A DNA stretch of 64,000 nucleotides, from positions 520,380 to 584,379 of the forward strand of contig NZ_QGTJ01000001.1 in the NCBI RefSeq assembly GCF_003182095.1. Reading direction: 5' to 3'. The notes beneath the pieces are model-generated. The model saw only the letters and a list, made by a program, of their open reading frames with translations, had not been told where the DNA came from and searched no databases. Positions within the stretch are counted from its first letter, which is position 1. The number at the start of each line of letters is the position of its first letter. This DNA comes from Plasticicumulans acidivorans. Lineage in GTDB: Bacteria; Pseudomonadota; Gammaproteobacteria; Competibacterales; Competibacteraceae. Shown in pieces: positions 23,744 through 34,310 of the stretch. The position numbers were made by a program, and so were the translations under genes.

Positions 23744-24468
23744 ACGCTGCGCCCGCGACGCTCCGCGCCGGCCTGCTGCTGCTCGGTCTGGCGCCGGCGA
23801 CCGAAGCCGCACCGCAGGTGCCGTTTCACGCGCACTACGTGCTCGGTGCCGCCGGCTTCAATGTCGGCACCGCCGAAGTGCACGGTCGTCTCGACGCACA
23901 GGGCCGCCTGCTGGTAACGGCGCGCGCCGACGGCACCGGCCTGGTCGGCCTGCTGCTCGGCAAACTCGGCGATGCACGCTTTCTGGTCGAGCACGACGCG
24001 GCCGGCGACCGGCCGCTCGACTTCGCCATCCGCGTCGACTCGCCGTTCGACGCCCGCGTCGTCGTGCACTACGACTGGACACAGCGGCAGCTCGACGTCG
24101 ACTACAACGGCAGCGAACGCCACGATGCCCTCGACGCCGGCACCGGCGACCCGTTCGCGCTGATGCTCGCCATCGGCGATGCGCGCCGTGCCGGTCGCGA
24201 GCCGCCGAACTTCTGGCAGACACCGGATCACGAGGGTCTGCGCCGCTACAGCATCGTGCGCCAGGGCGTGGAACGCATCGACACCGGCCGCGGGCCGCTG
24301 CTGACCGAGCGCTACGACTGCGTACGCGAGCTGCGCGAGGGTGAAGACACGCTGCGCATCGTCATCTGGCTGGCGCCGGAGCTCGACTGGCTGCCGGCCA
24401 GCGGCAGCCGCCTGCGCGCCGGCCGCGAAAAAGCGCGCTTCACACTGAGCGACTGGGCGCGCGAGTGA
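23740..24468 (+). CDS. DUF3108 exported protein, copy 3
   Basis: A 242-aa protein with a short, atypical export signal (MNAAPATLRAGLLLLGLAPA), followed by the DUF3108 pattern VPFHAHYVLGAAGFNVGTAE, GDPFALMLAIGDARRAG, TERYDCVRELREGEDTLRI and IWLAPELDWLPASGSRLRAGREKARF. The start overlaps the stop of copy 2. This ends the rightward purM-purN-DUF3108-yjbQ-DUF3108-DUF3108 run; dcd follows 6 nt later on the other strand. Confidence 0.83.
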   Translation: MNAAPATLRAGLLLLGLAPATEAAPQVPFHAHYVLGAAGFNVGTAEVHGRLDAQGRLLVTARADGTGLVGLLLGKLGDARFLVEHDAAGDRPLDFAIRVDSPFDARVVVHYDWTQRQLDVDYNGSERHDALDAGTGDPFALMLAIGDARRAGREPPNFWQTPDHEGLRRYSIVRQGVERIDTGRGPLLTERYDCVRELREGEDTLRIVIWLAPELDWLPASGSRLRAGREKARFTLSDWARE

Positions 24469-24474
24469 TGCCGC

Positions 24475-25044
24475 TCAGGTACGCGGCAGCGTGACGCCGA
24501 CCTGGCCCTGGTATTTGCCGCCGCGATCGGCGTAGGAAACATCGCAGACCTGGTCGCCACCGAAGAACAGCATCTGCGCCACGCCCTCGTTGGCGTAAAT
24601 CACCGCCGGCAGCGGCGTGGTGTTGGAGAACTCCAGCGTCACGTGCCCTTCCCATTCCGGCTCCAGCGGCGTGACGTTGACGATGATGCCGCAGCGCGCA
24701 TAGGTGCTCTTGCCGAGGCAGACCACCAGCACGTCGCGCGGGATGCGGAAGTACTCGACGGTGCGCGCCAGCGCGAAGCTGTTCGGCGGGATGATGCAGC
24801 GCTCGCCGCGCACCTCGACGAAGCTGCGCTCGTCGAAGGCCTTCGGGTCGACCACCGTCGAGTGGACGTTGGTGAAGACCTTGAATTCATCGGCACAGCG
24901 CACATCGTAGCCGTAGCTCGAAGTACCGTACGAAACGATCTTCTGGCCATCGGCGCTGGCGCGCACCTGACCCGGCTCGAAGGGCTCGATCATGTGCTGC
25001 TCGGCGGCCATGCGCCGGATCCAATGGTCGGACTTGATGCTCAC
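24475..25044 (-). CDS. dcd: dCTP deaminase
   Basis: Dcd converts dCTP to dUTP, the main route to dTTP in many gram-negative bacteria. The 189-aa protein has the trimer-forming dUTPase-like fold with [34 protein letters not shown], the nucleotide-binding [23 protein letters not shown] and the catalytic Glu in [10 protein letters not shown]. It is the 'IKSDxWIRRMA' type common in Beta- and some Gammaproteobacteria, distinct in detail from the E. coli enzyme. It sits downstream of apbC as often seen, separated from it by a terminator. Confidence 0.95.
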   Translation of the reverse strand: MSIKSDHWIRRMAAEQHMIEPFEPGQVRASADGQKIVSYGTSSYGYDVRCADEFKVFTNVHSTVVDPKAFDERSFVEVRGERCIIPPNSFALARTVEYFRIPRDVLVVCLGKSTYARCGIIVNVTPLEPEWEGHVTLEFSNTTPLPAVIYANEGVAQMLFFGGDQVCDVSYADRGGKYQGQVGVTLPRT

Positions 25045-25086
25045 GGAAAGCTCCTGCAGCCGTGGCGAAGCGCCTGACGGCAGACG

Positions 25087-25118
25087 AAAAAAAGGGCGCG
25101 CAGTATAACGGCGCGCCC
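25087..25118 (-). terminator. Rho-independent terminator after apbC
   Basis: Read leftward, an 8-bp perfect stem (GGGCGCGC / GCGCGCCC) with a 9-nt loop is followed by seven Ts. It lies after the apbC stop and before dcd. Confidence 0.85.
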
Positions 25119-25143
25119 CCGGCCTGACGATGCTCAGGCCGTC

Positions 25144-26235
25144 TCAGGTCTTCTGGATGACGATGTTCGGGAACTTGTGGCTGTAGTCGCGCGCACTCAG
25201 CGACAGCTTGGCCGCGGTGCGGCGGGCGATGTCGCGATACATCATCGCGATCGTCCCGTCGGGCTCGGCGGCCACCGTCGGGCAGCCGGAATCGGTCTCC
25301 TCGCGGATGCGGATATCGAGCGGCAGGCTGCCGAGGAAGCTCACCTCGTACTGCGCCGCCATGCGCTCGCCGCCGCCCTCGCCGAAGATGTGCTCGGCGT
25401 GACCGCACTGCGAACAGATGTGGATCGACATGTTCTCCACGATGCCGAGGATCGGTACCTGGACCTTTTCGAACATTTTCAGGCCTTTGCGCGCATCGAG
25501 CAGGGCAATGTCCTGCGGCGTGGTGACGATCACCGCCCCCGACACCGGCACCTTCTGCGCCAGCGTCAGCTGGATGTCGCCGGTGCCCGGCGGCAGGTCG
25601 ATGACCAGATAGTCGAGGTCCTTCCAGCGCGTGTCGCGCAACAGCTGCTCCAGCGCCTGCACGGCCATCGGCCCGCGCCAGACCATCGGCGTTTCCTCGT
25701 CGATCAGGTAACCGATCGACATCGACTGCAGGCCGAGGCTCGGCACCGGCTCGATCGACTTGCCGTCGGTCGACTCCGGCTGCTGCATCACGCCGAGCAT
25801 GCGCGGCTGCGACGGGCCGTAGATGTCGGCATCGAGGATGCCGACGGTGGCGCCGTCGGCGGCCAGCGCCAGCGCCAGATTGACCGAGGTGGTCGACTTG
25901 CCGACACCGCCCTTGCCGGAGGCTACGGCGATGACGTTCTTCACGTTCGGCAGCGGCTTGAGCCCCTTCTGCACCTCGTGGGCGATGACGCGGCTGCTGA
26001 CCTTGACCTCGGCACGTGCAACGCCGGGCACGGCCTCAAGACGCGCGCGCAATTCGGCGGCCAGCGTCGCACCGTAGTTGCCGCAGGGGAAGCCGAGTTC
26101 GACGTCGACCTCGACGCTGTCACCGGCAATACGGACGTCCTTGACGCACTTCGCTGCCAGCAGATCCTTGGTCAGATACGGTTCCACGTAAGCCTGCAGC
26201 GCCGCATCCACCTGCTGCCGGGTCGGGCTCGACAT
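25144..26235 (-). CDS. apbC: Iron-sulfur cluster carrier protein ApbC (Mrp family)
   Basis: A P-loop NTPase that binds and transfers [4Fe-4S] clusters to apo-proteins. The 363-aa protein has an N-terminal MIP18/DUF59 domain (residues 1 to about 90), the deviant Walker A ASGKGGVGKST near 106-116, the switch motifs ILDADIYGPSQP and DLPPGTGDIQLT, and the cluster-binding CSQC near 284-287. The full length and order match ApbC. It may be linked in physiology to iscR in the same window, though they are 23 kb apart. Confidence 0.94.
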   Translation of the reverse strand: MSSPTRQQVDAALQAYVEPYLTKDLLAAKCVKDVRIAGDSVEVDVELGFPCGNYGATLAAELRARLEAVPGVARAEVKVSSRVIAHEVQKGLKPLPNVKNVIAVASGKGGVGKSTTSVNLALALAADGATVGILDADIYGPSQPRMLGVMQQPESTDGKSIEPVPSLGLQSMSIGYLIDEETPMVWRGPMAVQALEQLLRDTRWKDLDYLVIDLPPGTGDIQLTLAQKVPVSGAVIVTTPQDIALLDARKGLKMFEKVQVPILGIVENMSIHICSQCGHAEHIFGEGGGERMAAQYEVSFLGSLPLDIRIREETDSGCPTVAAEPDGTIAMMYRDIARRTAAKLSLSARDYSHKFPNIVIQKT

Positions 26236-26370
26236 GAGTACTGCCTCCGCAATGCTTCAGAAAAAACGGTTGGTCCCGCGCAACGGGACGGGCGTGCATT
26301 CTAACCAAGCGCCCGCTGCATAAAACCCGCGGAAAACTGCGGTTCCTGCCATGCGGGACTCAGCGTCCCC

Positions 26371-29319
26371 TCATGAAAGATCCGTGCCGCCGGCGCGGCG
26401 CAGGTAGGCCGCGATGTCGACGTTGTCGATCTGCCCGGCGGCGACGTGCGCGGCGGCGTAGTCACGCCAGACCCCGGCGCGCAGGAACAGGGCGAACAGC
26501 TCGCCGTCGATGTGTGCCGCATCGCGCATGCGCGCCATGATCGCCAGCGCCTCGGAGAGTTTCTTGCCGGGCTTGTACGGCCGGTCGGCTGCGGTCAGCG
26601 CCTCGAAGATATCGGCAATCGCCATCATCCGCGCCAGCACGCTCATCTGCTCGCCGCGCAACCGGCGCGGGTAGCCGGTGCCGTCCATGGTCTCGTGGTG
26701 GCCGCCGGCGATCTCCGGCACCGCCCGCAGGTGGCGCGGAAACGGCAGACGTTCGAGCATGCGAATGGTCTCGATCATGTGGCCGTTGATCTTGAAGCGC
26801 TCTTCGGCGGAGATGGTGCCGCGTTCGACGCACAGATTCTTCAGTTCGCCGCGATCGTAGAGCAGCTCCGGCACCTCGACGCGAAACCCCCAGGGGTTGT
26901 CTGGCGCGATGCATTCGCGCTCGCCACGCTCGATGCGGTGCTCGGGGCGGTCGGCGAGCAGCGGTTCGTCGACCGGCAGCGGCGGCGCCGGCATGCGCGC
27001 CTTGCGCGCCAGCTCCTCCTGCGACAGGCCGATGCGGTCATCGAGCGTGCGCCGCCAGGTGCGCCGGGCGATGGCCTGCAGGCGCTCGATGGCGGCGCGG
27101 GCGAGGAACTCGCCGCCCTGATTGCAGCGCGCGACGAAGGCGAAATCATCATCCAGCGCCTGCCAGGCGGCATCGCGGCGGGCACTCGCGGCGGCGTCAT
27201 CCGCGCCGTCGGCGCGGGCCCGCCAGTAGTCGATTTCGGCATCGCGCTTGAGCACCTCGAAGCGCATGCGCACTTCATGCAGGCGGTCATACAGCGTTTC
27301 GAGCTTTGTCGCCTTGTCGACAACGTACTCCGGCGTGGTGACCTTGCCGCAGTCATGCAGCCAGGCGGCGACATGCAGCGCCTCCCACTCGCTCGGGCTC
27401 AGCGTGAAGCCGGCGAACGGCCCCTCGCGCTCGGCGCAGGCGGCACGCGCCAGCATTTCGGCGAGCACCGGCACGCGGGCGCAGTGGCCGCCGGTATACG
27501 GGCTCTTGGCGTCGATGGCATCGGCGAGCAGCTTGATCAGCGCGTCGAACAGCGCCTTCTGCGCGCGGATCAGCTGGCGTGCTTCGAGCGCGATCGCCGC
27601 CGTGCCCGACAGCGCGCGGATGAAATCGAGCTGCGCCGGGTCCGGCACGTGACCGAGGAACAGCACGATGCCGCCGAGCAGCGTGCCGCTGCGATCGTGC
27701 AGCGGCACCGGCACCCGCGCCAGGCGCCCGGCGCCGAGCGCGGCGAACAGCGGCTGCAGGTGTTCGGGAGCTGCCTCGGCGGCGAGCCACTGCGCCTGCG
27801 TGCCGCCGGGCTGCACCAGCAGGCGCTCGATCTCCTGCGTCGAGAAGCGCGCGCTCAGTTCGAGTGCGCGGCCGTCGCGCAGCCGCGCACCAACCACCTC
27901 GAAGGCATCGCCCCGTTCATCGAGGAAATACAGCAGGCCGGCATCGGCGGCGGCGATGTCCAGCGTATGCGCCAGCAGGCTGGCGGTCAGCCGCTCGAAG
28001 TCCGGCTCGGCAGCGGTCGATACCGACAGATCGAGGAAACTGCGGATGGTGCGCTTGAGCCGGTCGAGCGTCTCCGCCAGCGCATCGACTTCACTCACCA
28101 CCGAGCCCACCGCCACCGGCGCCGCGAACTCGAAGCGGCGGATGGCATCGGCCTCGCGCGCCAGCGCCTGCAGCGGCCGCGCGATCAGTCGCGCCAGCAG
28201 CAGGCCGAGCAGCATCGCCACCACGGCGATGAGCAGCGCCAGCAGCAGGCCGTGGTTGAGCAGCGCCCGCGCATCCGCCAGCAGCACGGCAACCGGCACC
28301 GCCACCGCCAGCCGATAGCCCGGTGCGCCGCGGCTTTCCAGCGGTACCAGCACACCGCGCCAGTCGCGCCCCTGCGCGGAAAAAGCATGTGCGCGCTGGG
28401 CAAGCTCGGGCTGCTGCACCGCGCTTGCCACCAGCGCCGACAGTGCACTCGCACCGTACATGTCGATGCGCGGCAGCTCGGCGTCGCTGCGCGCCAGTGC
28501 CGCGTGGTGGGCCAGCGCGTTCTGCGCCAGCACCCGCCCTGCGGCATCGAGCACGGCGATCTGCGTATCGGCGAACTTGAGGCTGCGCCCGAGGTGCGCC
28601 GACAGGCCCTGCAGCGTGATGTCGGCGGCGACCACGGCATCGGCCTGCGTGCTGTGCAGCGCCACGGTCTGCCCGACCTCGTCGCTGAGGAAATAACGAT
28701 ACGGCCCGCTGAAAGCCCGCCGCCCCGGCGTCGCGGCCAGCGCCGCGCGGTACCAGGGCCGCGTGCGCGGATCGAGCGCGGCGTAATCCGGGCGCTCGTC
28801 GCTGCGCAGCACCTGCAGGCCGGCATCGAGGTAGACGAAGCGGGCCTGCGCCACGCCGCTGCCGCGCTCGATGCTCTGCGCCAGATAACGGCTGTCGGAC
28901 GGTGCGCCGATCGCGGCGGCGGCACTCGACGCCGGCTCCGCCGCCAGCCGCCGCAGCAGGAAGAAATCACCGTCGGCGTAGCCGATCTCCAGCGCGGCGA
29001 GCGTCGGCAGGCGTTCGAGCGTGGCGGCGAGAAAGCGCGCCTGGGCGAGGCGCTCATCGAGCGTCTTCGCCTGCACGATCGGCTGCAGCGCCAGCAGGTC
29101 GACCGCCATGCCGACCGGCGCGAACAGGCCCTGCACGTCGTAGAGCGTCTCGCTCTGCAGACGCTCGAAGTAATCGTCGACGGCTCGTTCGAGCAGTTCG
29201 GCGGTGCGCAGGTAGTTCAGTGTGATCACCGCACCGGCCACCGTCGCAACCATGACGACGATCAGCACGGTGATCTCCACCTGCAGGGAATAGTGGCGAC
29301 GCTGGGACTGAGACATCAC
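26371..29319 (-). CDS. Membrane sensor with Cache, HAMP, GAF-like and HD-GYP domains
   Basis: A 982-aa inner-membrane signalling protein, probably a cyclic-di-GMP phosphodiesterase. Order: TM1 (about 13-33), a periplasmic double-Cache-type sensor (about 35-345), TM2 (about 350-375), HAMP (LIARPLQALAREADAIRRFEF), a GAF-like region (about 430-610), and the HD-GYP domain. The metal residues are HDCGK (from about 655) and HHETMDGTGYP (from about 874), so both halves are intact. About 220 residues separate them, far more than in ordinary HD-GYP proteins, so there is a large charged insert. It is divergent from frmA. The signal sensed is unknown; Cache domains usually bind small metabolites. Confidence 0.88.
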   Translation of the reverse strand: MMSQSQRRHYSLQVEITVLIVVMVATVAGAVITLNYLRTAELLERAVDDYFERLQSETLYDVQGLFAPVGMAVDLLALQPIVQAKTLDERLAQARFLAATLERLPTLAALEIGYADGDFFLLRRLAAEPASSAAAAIGAPSDSRYLAQSIERGSGVAQARFVYLDAGLQVLRSDERPDYAALDPRTRPWYRAALAATPGRRAFSGPYRYFLSDEVGQTVALHSTQADAVVAADITLQGLSAHLGRSLKFADTQIAVLDAAGRVLAQNALAHHAALARSDAELPRIDMYGASALSALVASAVQQPELAQRAHAFSAQGRDWRGVLVPLESRGAPGYRLAVAVPVAVLLADARALLNHGLLLALLIAVVAMLLGLLLARLIARPLQALAREADAIRRFEFAAPVAVGSVVSEVDALAETLDRLKRTIRSFLDLSVSTAAEPDFERLTASLLAHTLDIAAADAGLLYFLDERGDAFEVVGARLRDGRALELSARFSTQEIERLLVQPGGTQAQWLAAEAAPEHLQPLFAALGAGRLARVPVPLHDRSGTLLGGIVLFLGHVPDPAQLDFIRALSGTAAIALEARQLIRAQKALFDALIKLLADAIDAKSPYTGGHCARVPVLAEMLARAACAEREGPFAGFTLSPSEWEALHVAAWLHDCGKVTTPEYVVDKATKLETLYDRLHEVRMRFEVLKRDAEIDYWRARADGADDAAASARRDAAWQALDDDFAFVARCNQGGEFLARAAIERLQAIARRTWRRTLDDRIGLSQEELARKARMPAPPLPVDEPLLADRPEHRIERGERECIAPDNPWGFRVEVPELLYDRGELKNLCVERGTISAEERFKINGHMIETIRMLERLPFPRHLRAVPEIAGGHHETMDGTGYPRRLRGEQMSVLARMMAIADIFEALTAADRPYKPGKKLSEALAIMARMRDAAHIDGELFALFLRAGVWRDYAAAHVAAGQIDNVDIAAYLRRAGGTDLS

Positions 29320-29569
29320 GGTTCTCGCAAGGCGCGCGCGGCGCGGGTGCCCCGGCAGGCGGCGCGTGTCCGCTGCATCCCGCGTCGCGGTGATGCCGCA
29401 CCGCGTCAGGCCGATGCCGCATATGGAACATTAGCCGGCCGCGCTTGCAAGCACACTGGTGCGTGCAGCGGCCGTCGGCCGGCGCTGTTCCGTCGCCCGG
29501 CCGCTGCGCCTATCCTGCCGGTGCGCGCACCCGCGCACCCTTTTCACCACTCAGGGAGATCGCCGATCC

Positions 29570-30679
<1,110 letters not shown>

Positions 30680-30741
30680 CCGCCCCGCCCTTCTCCGCCG
30701 GCCGCCCGCGCGCGGCCGGCCCGTCCAAGGATTCCCCAACG

Positions 30742-31584
30742 ATGCTCAACCTCGAACGCGTCGAGCGTATCCGCGAGCACGGCGGCTGGCTGGAGCGCTA
30801 CACGCATGCCTCGGTCAGCTGCCGCTGCACGATGACCTTCTCGATCTACCTGCCGCCGCAGGCCGAGCATGGCCCGGTGCCGGCGGTGTACTGGCTCTCG
30901 GGCCTGACCTGCAGCGACGATAATTTCCGCGTCAAGGCCGGCGCCCAGCGCTACGCCGCAGAACTCGGCCTGGCCCTGGTGATCCCCGACACCAGCCCGC
31001 GCGGCGCCGAGGTGCCGGACGACCCGGGCTACGACCTCGGCCAGGCCGCCGGCTTCTACGTCGAGGCCACGCAGGCGCCGTGGTCGACGCACTACCACAT
31101 GCACGACTACGTCAGCCGTGAACTGATCGAACTGATCGAAGCCAACTTTCCGGTCGTCGCCGGCGTGCGCGCGATCAGCGGCCACTCGATGGGCGGCCAC
31201 GGCGCGCTGGTGCTGGCGCTGCGCAATCCGGGGCTGTACCGCGCCGCCTCGGCCTTCGCGCCGATCTGCCACCCGCTGGCCTGCCCGTGGGGCGTGAAGG
31301 CGTTCAGCGCCTACCTCGGCGAAGACCGTTCGAGCTGGCGCGCCTGGGACGCGACCTGCCTGATCGAGGACGGCGCCACGCCGCTGCCGCTGCTGATCGA
31401 TCAGGGCAGTGGTGATGAATTCCTCGCCGAGCAGCTGCACCCCGAGGCCCTGCAGGCCGCCTGCGCCGCCCGCAGCATCCCGCTCGAACTGCGCATGCAG
31501 CCCGACTACGACCACAGCTACCACTTCATCGGCAGCTTCATCGGCGAGCACCTGGACTGGCTCGCGGGGTATTTGCAACGTTAA
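30742..31584 (+). CDS. fghA: S-formylglutathione hydrolase
   Basis: This esterase splits S-formylglutathione into formate and glutathione, the second step of formaldehyde detoxification after FrmA. The 280-aa alpha/beta hydrolase has the nucleophile elbow GHSMGGHGAL with Ser149, the catalytic Asp in LLIDQGSGDEFL, and the His in PDYDHSYHFIGSF. The N-terminal half (VYWLSGLTCSDDNFRVKAGAQ) is diagnostic. It lies 62 nt after frmA in the same direction, so they form an operon. Confidence 0.96.
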   Translation: MLNLERVERIREHGGWLERYTHASVSCRCTMTFSIYLPPQAEHGPVPAVYWLSGLTCSDDNFRVKAGAQRYAAELGLALVIPDTSPRGAEVPDDPGYDLGQAAGFYVEATQAPWSTHYHMHDYVSRELIELIEANFPVVAGVRAISGHSMGGHGALVLALRNPGLYRAASAFAPICHPLACPWGVKAFSAYLGEDRSSWRAWDATCLIEDGATPLPLLIDQGSGDEFLAEQLHPEALQAACAARSIPLELRMQPDYDHSYHFIGSFIGEHLDWLAGYLQR

Positions 31585-31677
31585 TACCCTTTTCAGGAGG
31601 CACGGTTCGCTGCACATTGGGAATATACCCGGCATGGATGCCGGTCACTCCCAGCCCAGCGACGCGAGGCCTCCCTA

Positions 31678-34179
31678 ATGTCGACACCTGCCGCACCCAT
31701 CAGTCCCGACGCTTCGCTTGGTCTCGAATGCCAGAAACTGGCACCCGAGTCCGTCGCCGAAGTCCGCCGCGAGATCGAGCACCACCTCGCGACGACCCTC
31801 GGCCGCCACAAGCAGAACGCCACGCGTCGCGACTGGTGGCTGTGCACCGCACACATGGTGCGCGACCGCATTTACAAACGGCTGATCCAGACCCAGGCCA
31901 CGCACAGCGCGCACAACACCAAGCGCATGTACTACCTGTCGCTCGAATACCTGATCGGGCGCATGCTGATCAGCAATCTGATCAACGCCGGGCTGCTCGA
32001 CACCACGCAGTCGGCGCTCGCCGAGCTGGGCATCGACCTGTGGGAGGTCTGCGAGGAAGAGGTCGACATGGGGCTCGGCAACGGCGGCCTCGGCCGCCTC
32101 GCCGCCTGCTACCTCGATTCGCTGGCCACGCTCGACCTGCCGGCGATCGGCTACGGCATCAACTACGAGTTCGGCCTGTTCCGCCAGGAGTTCGTCAACG
32201 GCTATCAGGTCGAGCACCCCGACGAATGGGCACGCTACGGCACGCCGTGGCAGCTGTGCCGGCCGGACTACACGCAGACGGTGCGCATCTACGGCTATGT
32301 CGAGGATCGCTTCGATGCCTGCGGCAACCCACACCCGGTCTGGCTCGGCGCCAAGGAAGTGCTCGGCGTGCCCTACGACGTGCCGATCGCCGGCTACGGC
32401 ACCGGCACCGTCAACTTCCTGCGCCTGTGGTCGGCGCGCGCTTCGGAAGAATTCGATCTGCAGGTGTTCAACGAGGGCGGTTACGTCGAGGCGGTACGCG
32501 AAAAGGCGATGACCGAGAGCTTCTCCAAGGTGCTCTACCCGAACGACCGCACCGAGAACGGCAAGGAGCTGCGCCTGGTGCAGCAGTACTTCTTCGTCGC
32601 CTGCTCGCTGCGCGACATCATCCGCCGCTGGCGGCGCAGCGAGGCCGACTGGGACACCTTCCCCGACAAGGTCGCCATCCAGATCAACGACACTCATCCG
32701 GCGATCGCCATCGCTGAGCTGATGCGCGTGCTCCTCGATGAGGAGGAACTGCCCTGGGGCCGTGCCTGGGACATCGTCACCCGCACCTTCGCCTACACCA
32801 ACCACACACTGATGCCCGAAGCGCTGGAGCGCTGGGGCATGCCGCTGTTCGGCCGCGTGCTGCCGCGCCACCTGCAGATCATTTTCGAGATCAACGCCCA
32901 GCTGATGCAGCGGGTGCTGGCGCACTGGCCCAACGACCTCGACCGCATGCGCGAAATGTCGATCATCGACGAGCGTGACGGCAAATCGGTGCGCATGGCC
33001 AACCTGGCGGTGGTCGGCAGCCATTCCACCAACGGCGTCGCCGCGATCCACTCGGAACTGATCAAGGAGCGCCTGTTCCCTGATTTCTATGCACTGTGGC
33101 CGGAGCGCTTCAACAACAAGACCAACGGCATCACGCCGCGACTGTGGCTGCTCAACGCCAACCGGCCGCTGGCCAGGCTGATCGACGAGCGCATCGGCCA
33201 CGGCTGGACCCGCGATCTGCAGCGTCTGGGCGAGCTGGAACAGTGGGCCGACGACGCGGCGTTTCAGAACGCCTTCATGGCGATCAAGCGCACCAACAAG
33301 GAACGCCTTGCCGAAGTCATCGCCCGCGAGTGCGGCGTCACCGTCAGCCCCGATGCGCTGTTCGACGTGCACATCAAGCGCCTGCACGAGTACAAGCGCC
33401 AGCACCTCAACCTGCTGCACATCCTGACGCTGTACCGGCGCCTGCTGAACAATCCGTCGCTCGACATTCCGCCGCGGGTGTTCATCTTCGCCGCCAAGGC
33501 GGCGCCCGGTTACGAGCTGGCCAAGACCATCATCAAGGCAATCAACTCGGTGGCGATGCGCGTCAACAACGATCCGCGCATCGGCGACCGGCTCAAGGTG
33601 GTGTTCCTGCCCAACTACCGCGTGTCGCTGGCGATGCGCATCATCCCGGCGGCCGACGTCTCCGAGCAGATTTCGACCGCCGGCACCGAGGCCTCGGGCA
33701 CCGGCAACATGAAGCTCGCGCTCAATGGCGCGCTCACCGTCGGCACGCTGGACGGCGCCAACATCGAGATCCGCGACGCCGTCGGCGAGGACAACATCTT
33801 CATCTTCGGCATGACCGTCGAGGAGGTGGAGGCCCTGCGCAAGCGCGGTTACCGCTCGACCGACTGGTACGCCGCCGATGCCAATCTGCGCACCGCCATC
33901 GACTGGCTGTGCTCGGATTACTTCACCCCGGGCGAACCCGGTGTGCTGGCACCGCTGCGCCACAGCCTGCTCGAAGGCGGCGACTACTACCTGGCGCTGG
34001 CCGACTACGCCGCCTACTGCGCCTGCCAGGATCAGGTCGGCGAGGCTTACCGCGATCGCGCTCAGTGGGCGCGCAAGGCGATCCTCAACACGGCGCGCGT
34101 CGGTTACTTCTCCAGCGACCGCGCGATCCGCGAGTACGCCAGCGACATCTGGCAGCTCGACCCGCTGCCGGTGTCCTGA
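31678..34179 (+). CDS. glgP: Glycogen/maltodextrin phosphorylase
   Basis: Releases glucose-1-phosphate from the non-reducing ends of glycogen or maltodextrin using PLP. At 833 aa it is of typical length. Marked features are [76 protein letters not shown], and the PLP site [19 protein letters not shown] with the Schiff-base Lys near 679. E. coli GlgP and MalP cannot be told apart by motif alone, but the glycogen locus favours GlgP. It runs toward malQ and is probably transcribed apart from frmA-fghA, 93 nt upstream. Confidence 0.95.
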   Translation: MSTPAAPISPDASLGLECQKLAPESVAEVRREIEHHLATTLGRHKQNATRRDWWLCTAHMVRDRIYKRLIQTQATHSAHNTKRMYYLSLEYLIGRMLISNLINAGLLDTTQSALAELGIDLWEVCEEEVDMGLGNGGLGRLAACYLDSLATLDLPAIGYGINYEFGLFRQEFVNGYQVEHPDEWARYGTPWQLCRPDYTQTVRIYGYVEDRFDACGNPHPVWLGAKEVLGVPYDVPIAGYGTGTVNFLRLWSARASEEFDLQVFNEGGYVEAVREKAMTESFSKVLYPNDRTENGKELRLVQQYFFVACSLRDIIRRWRRSEADWDTFPDKVAIQINDTHPAIAIAELMRVLLDEEELPWGRAWDIVTRTFAYTNHTLMPEALERWGMPLFGRVLPRHLQIIFEINAQLMQRVLAHWPNDLDRMREMSIIDERDGKSVRMANLAVVGSHSTNGVAAIHSELIKERLFPDFYALWPERFNNKTNGITPRLWLLNANRPLARLIDERIGHGWTRDLQRLGELEQWADDAAFQNAFMAIKRTNKERLAEVIARECGVTVSPDALFDVHIKRLHEYKRQHLNLLHILTLYRRLLNNPSLDIPPRVFIFAAKAAPGYELAKTIIKAINSVAMRVNNDPRIGDRLKVVFLPNYRVSLAMRIIPAADVSEQISTAGTEASGTGNMKLALNGALTVGTLDGANIEIRDAVGEDNIFIFGMTVEEVEALRKRGYRSTDWYAADANLRTAIDWLCSDYFTPGEPGVLAPLRHSLLEGGDYYLALADYAAYCACQDQVGEAYRDRAQWARKAILNTARVGYFSSDRAIREYASDIWQLDPLPVS

Positions 34180-34188
34180 AAGCACGGC

Positions 34189-34217
34189 GCTGACGGCGGC
34201 CTGCGCTCGCCGTCAGC
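34189..34217. terminator. Perfect hairpin between convergent glgP and malQ
   Basis: A perfect 10-bp stem (GCTGACGGCG / CGCCGTCAGC) with a 9-nt loop lies 9 nt after the glgP stop. There is no T-run on either side, so it may stop transcription weakly or act as an RNA 3'-end stabiliser. Confidence 0.45.
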
Positions 34218-34310
34218 GGCCGCCAGCCCCCGTCTCGACACCGGTGCCACGACCGCCGGGTGATACGCCGGCGCCGCGGGCTGTGCGCCGGCGCTCAGGC
34301 CGGCGGTGTC

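Noticed and set aside
31675..34185. Open frame of about 836 codons opposite glgP
   Set aside because: glgP is unmistakable over its full length; the opposite frame is an antisense artefact of codon bias.
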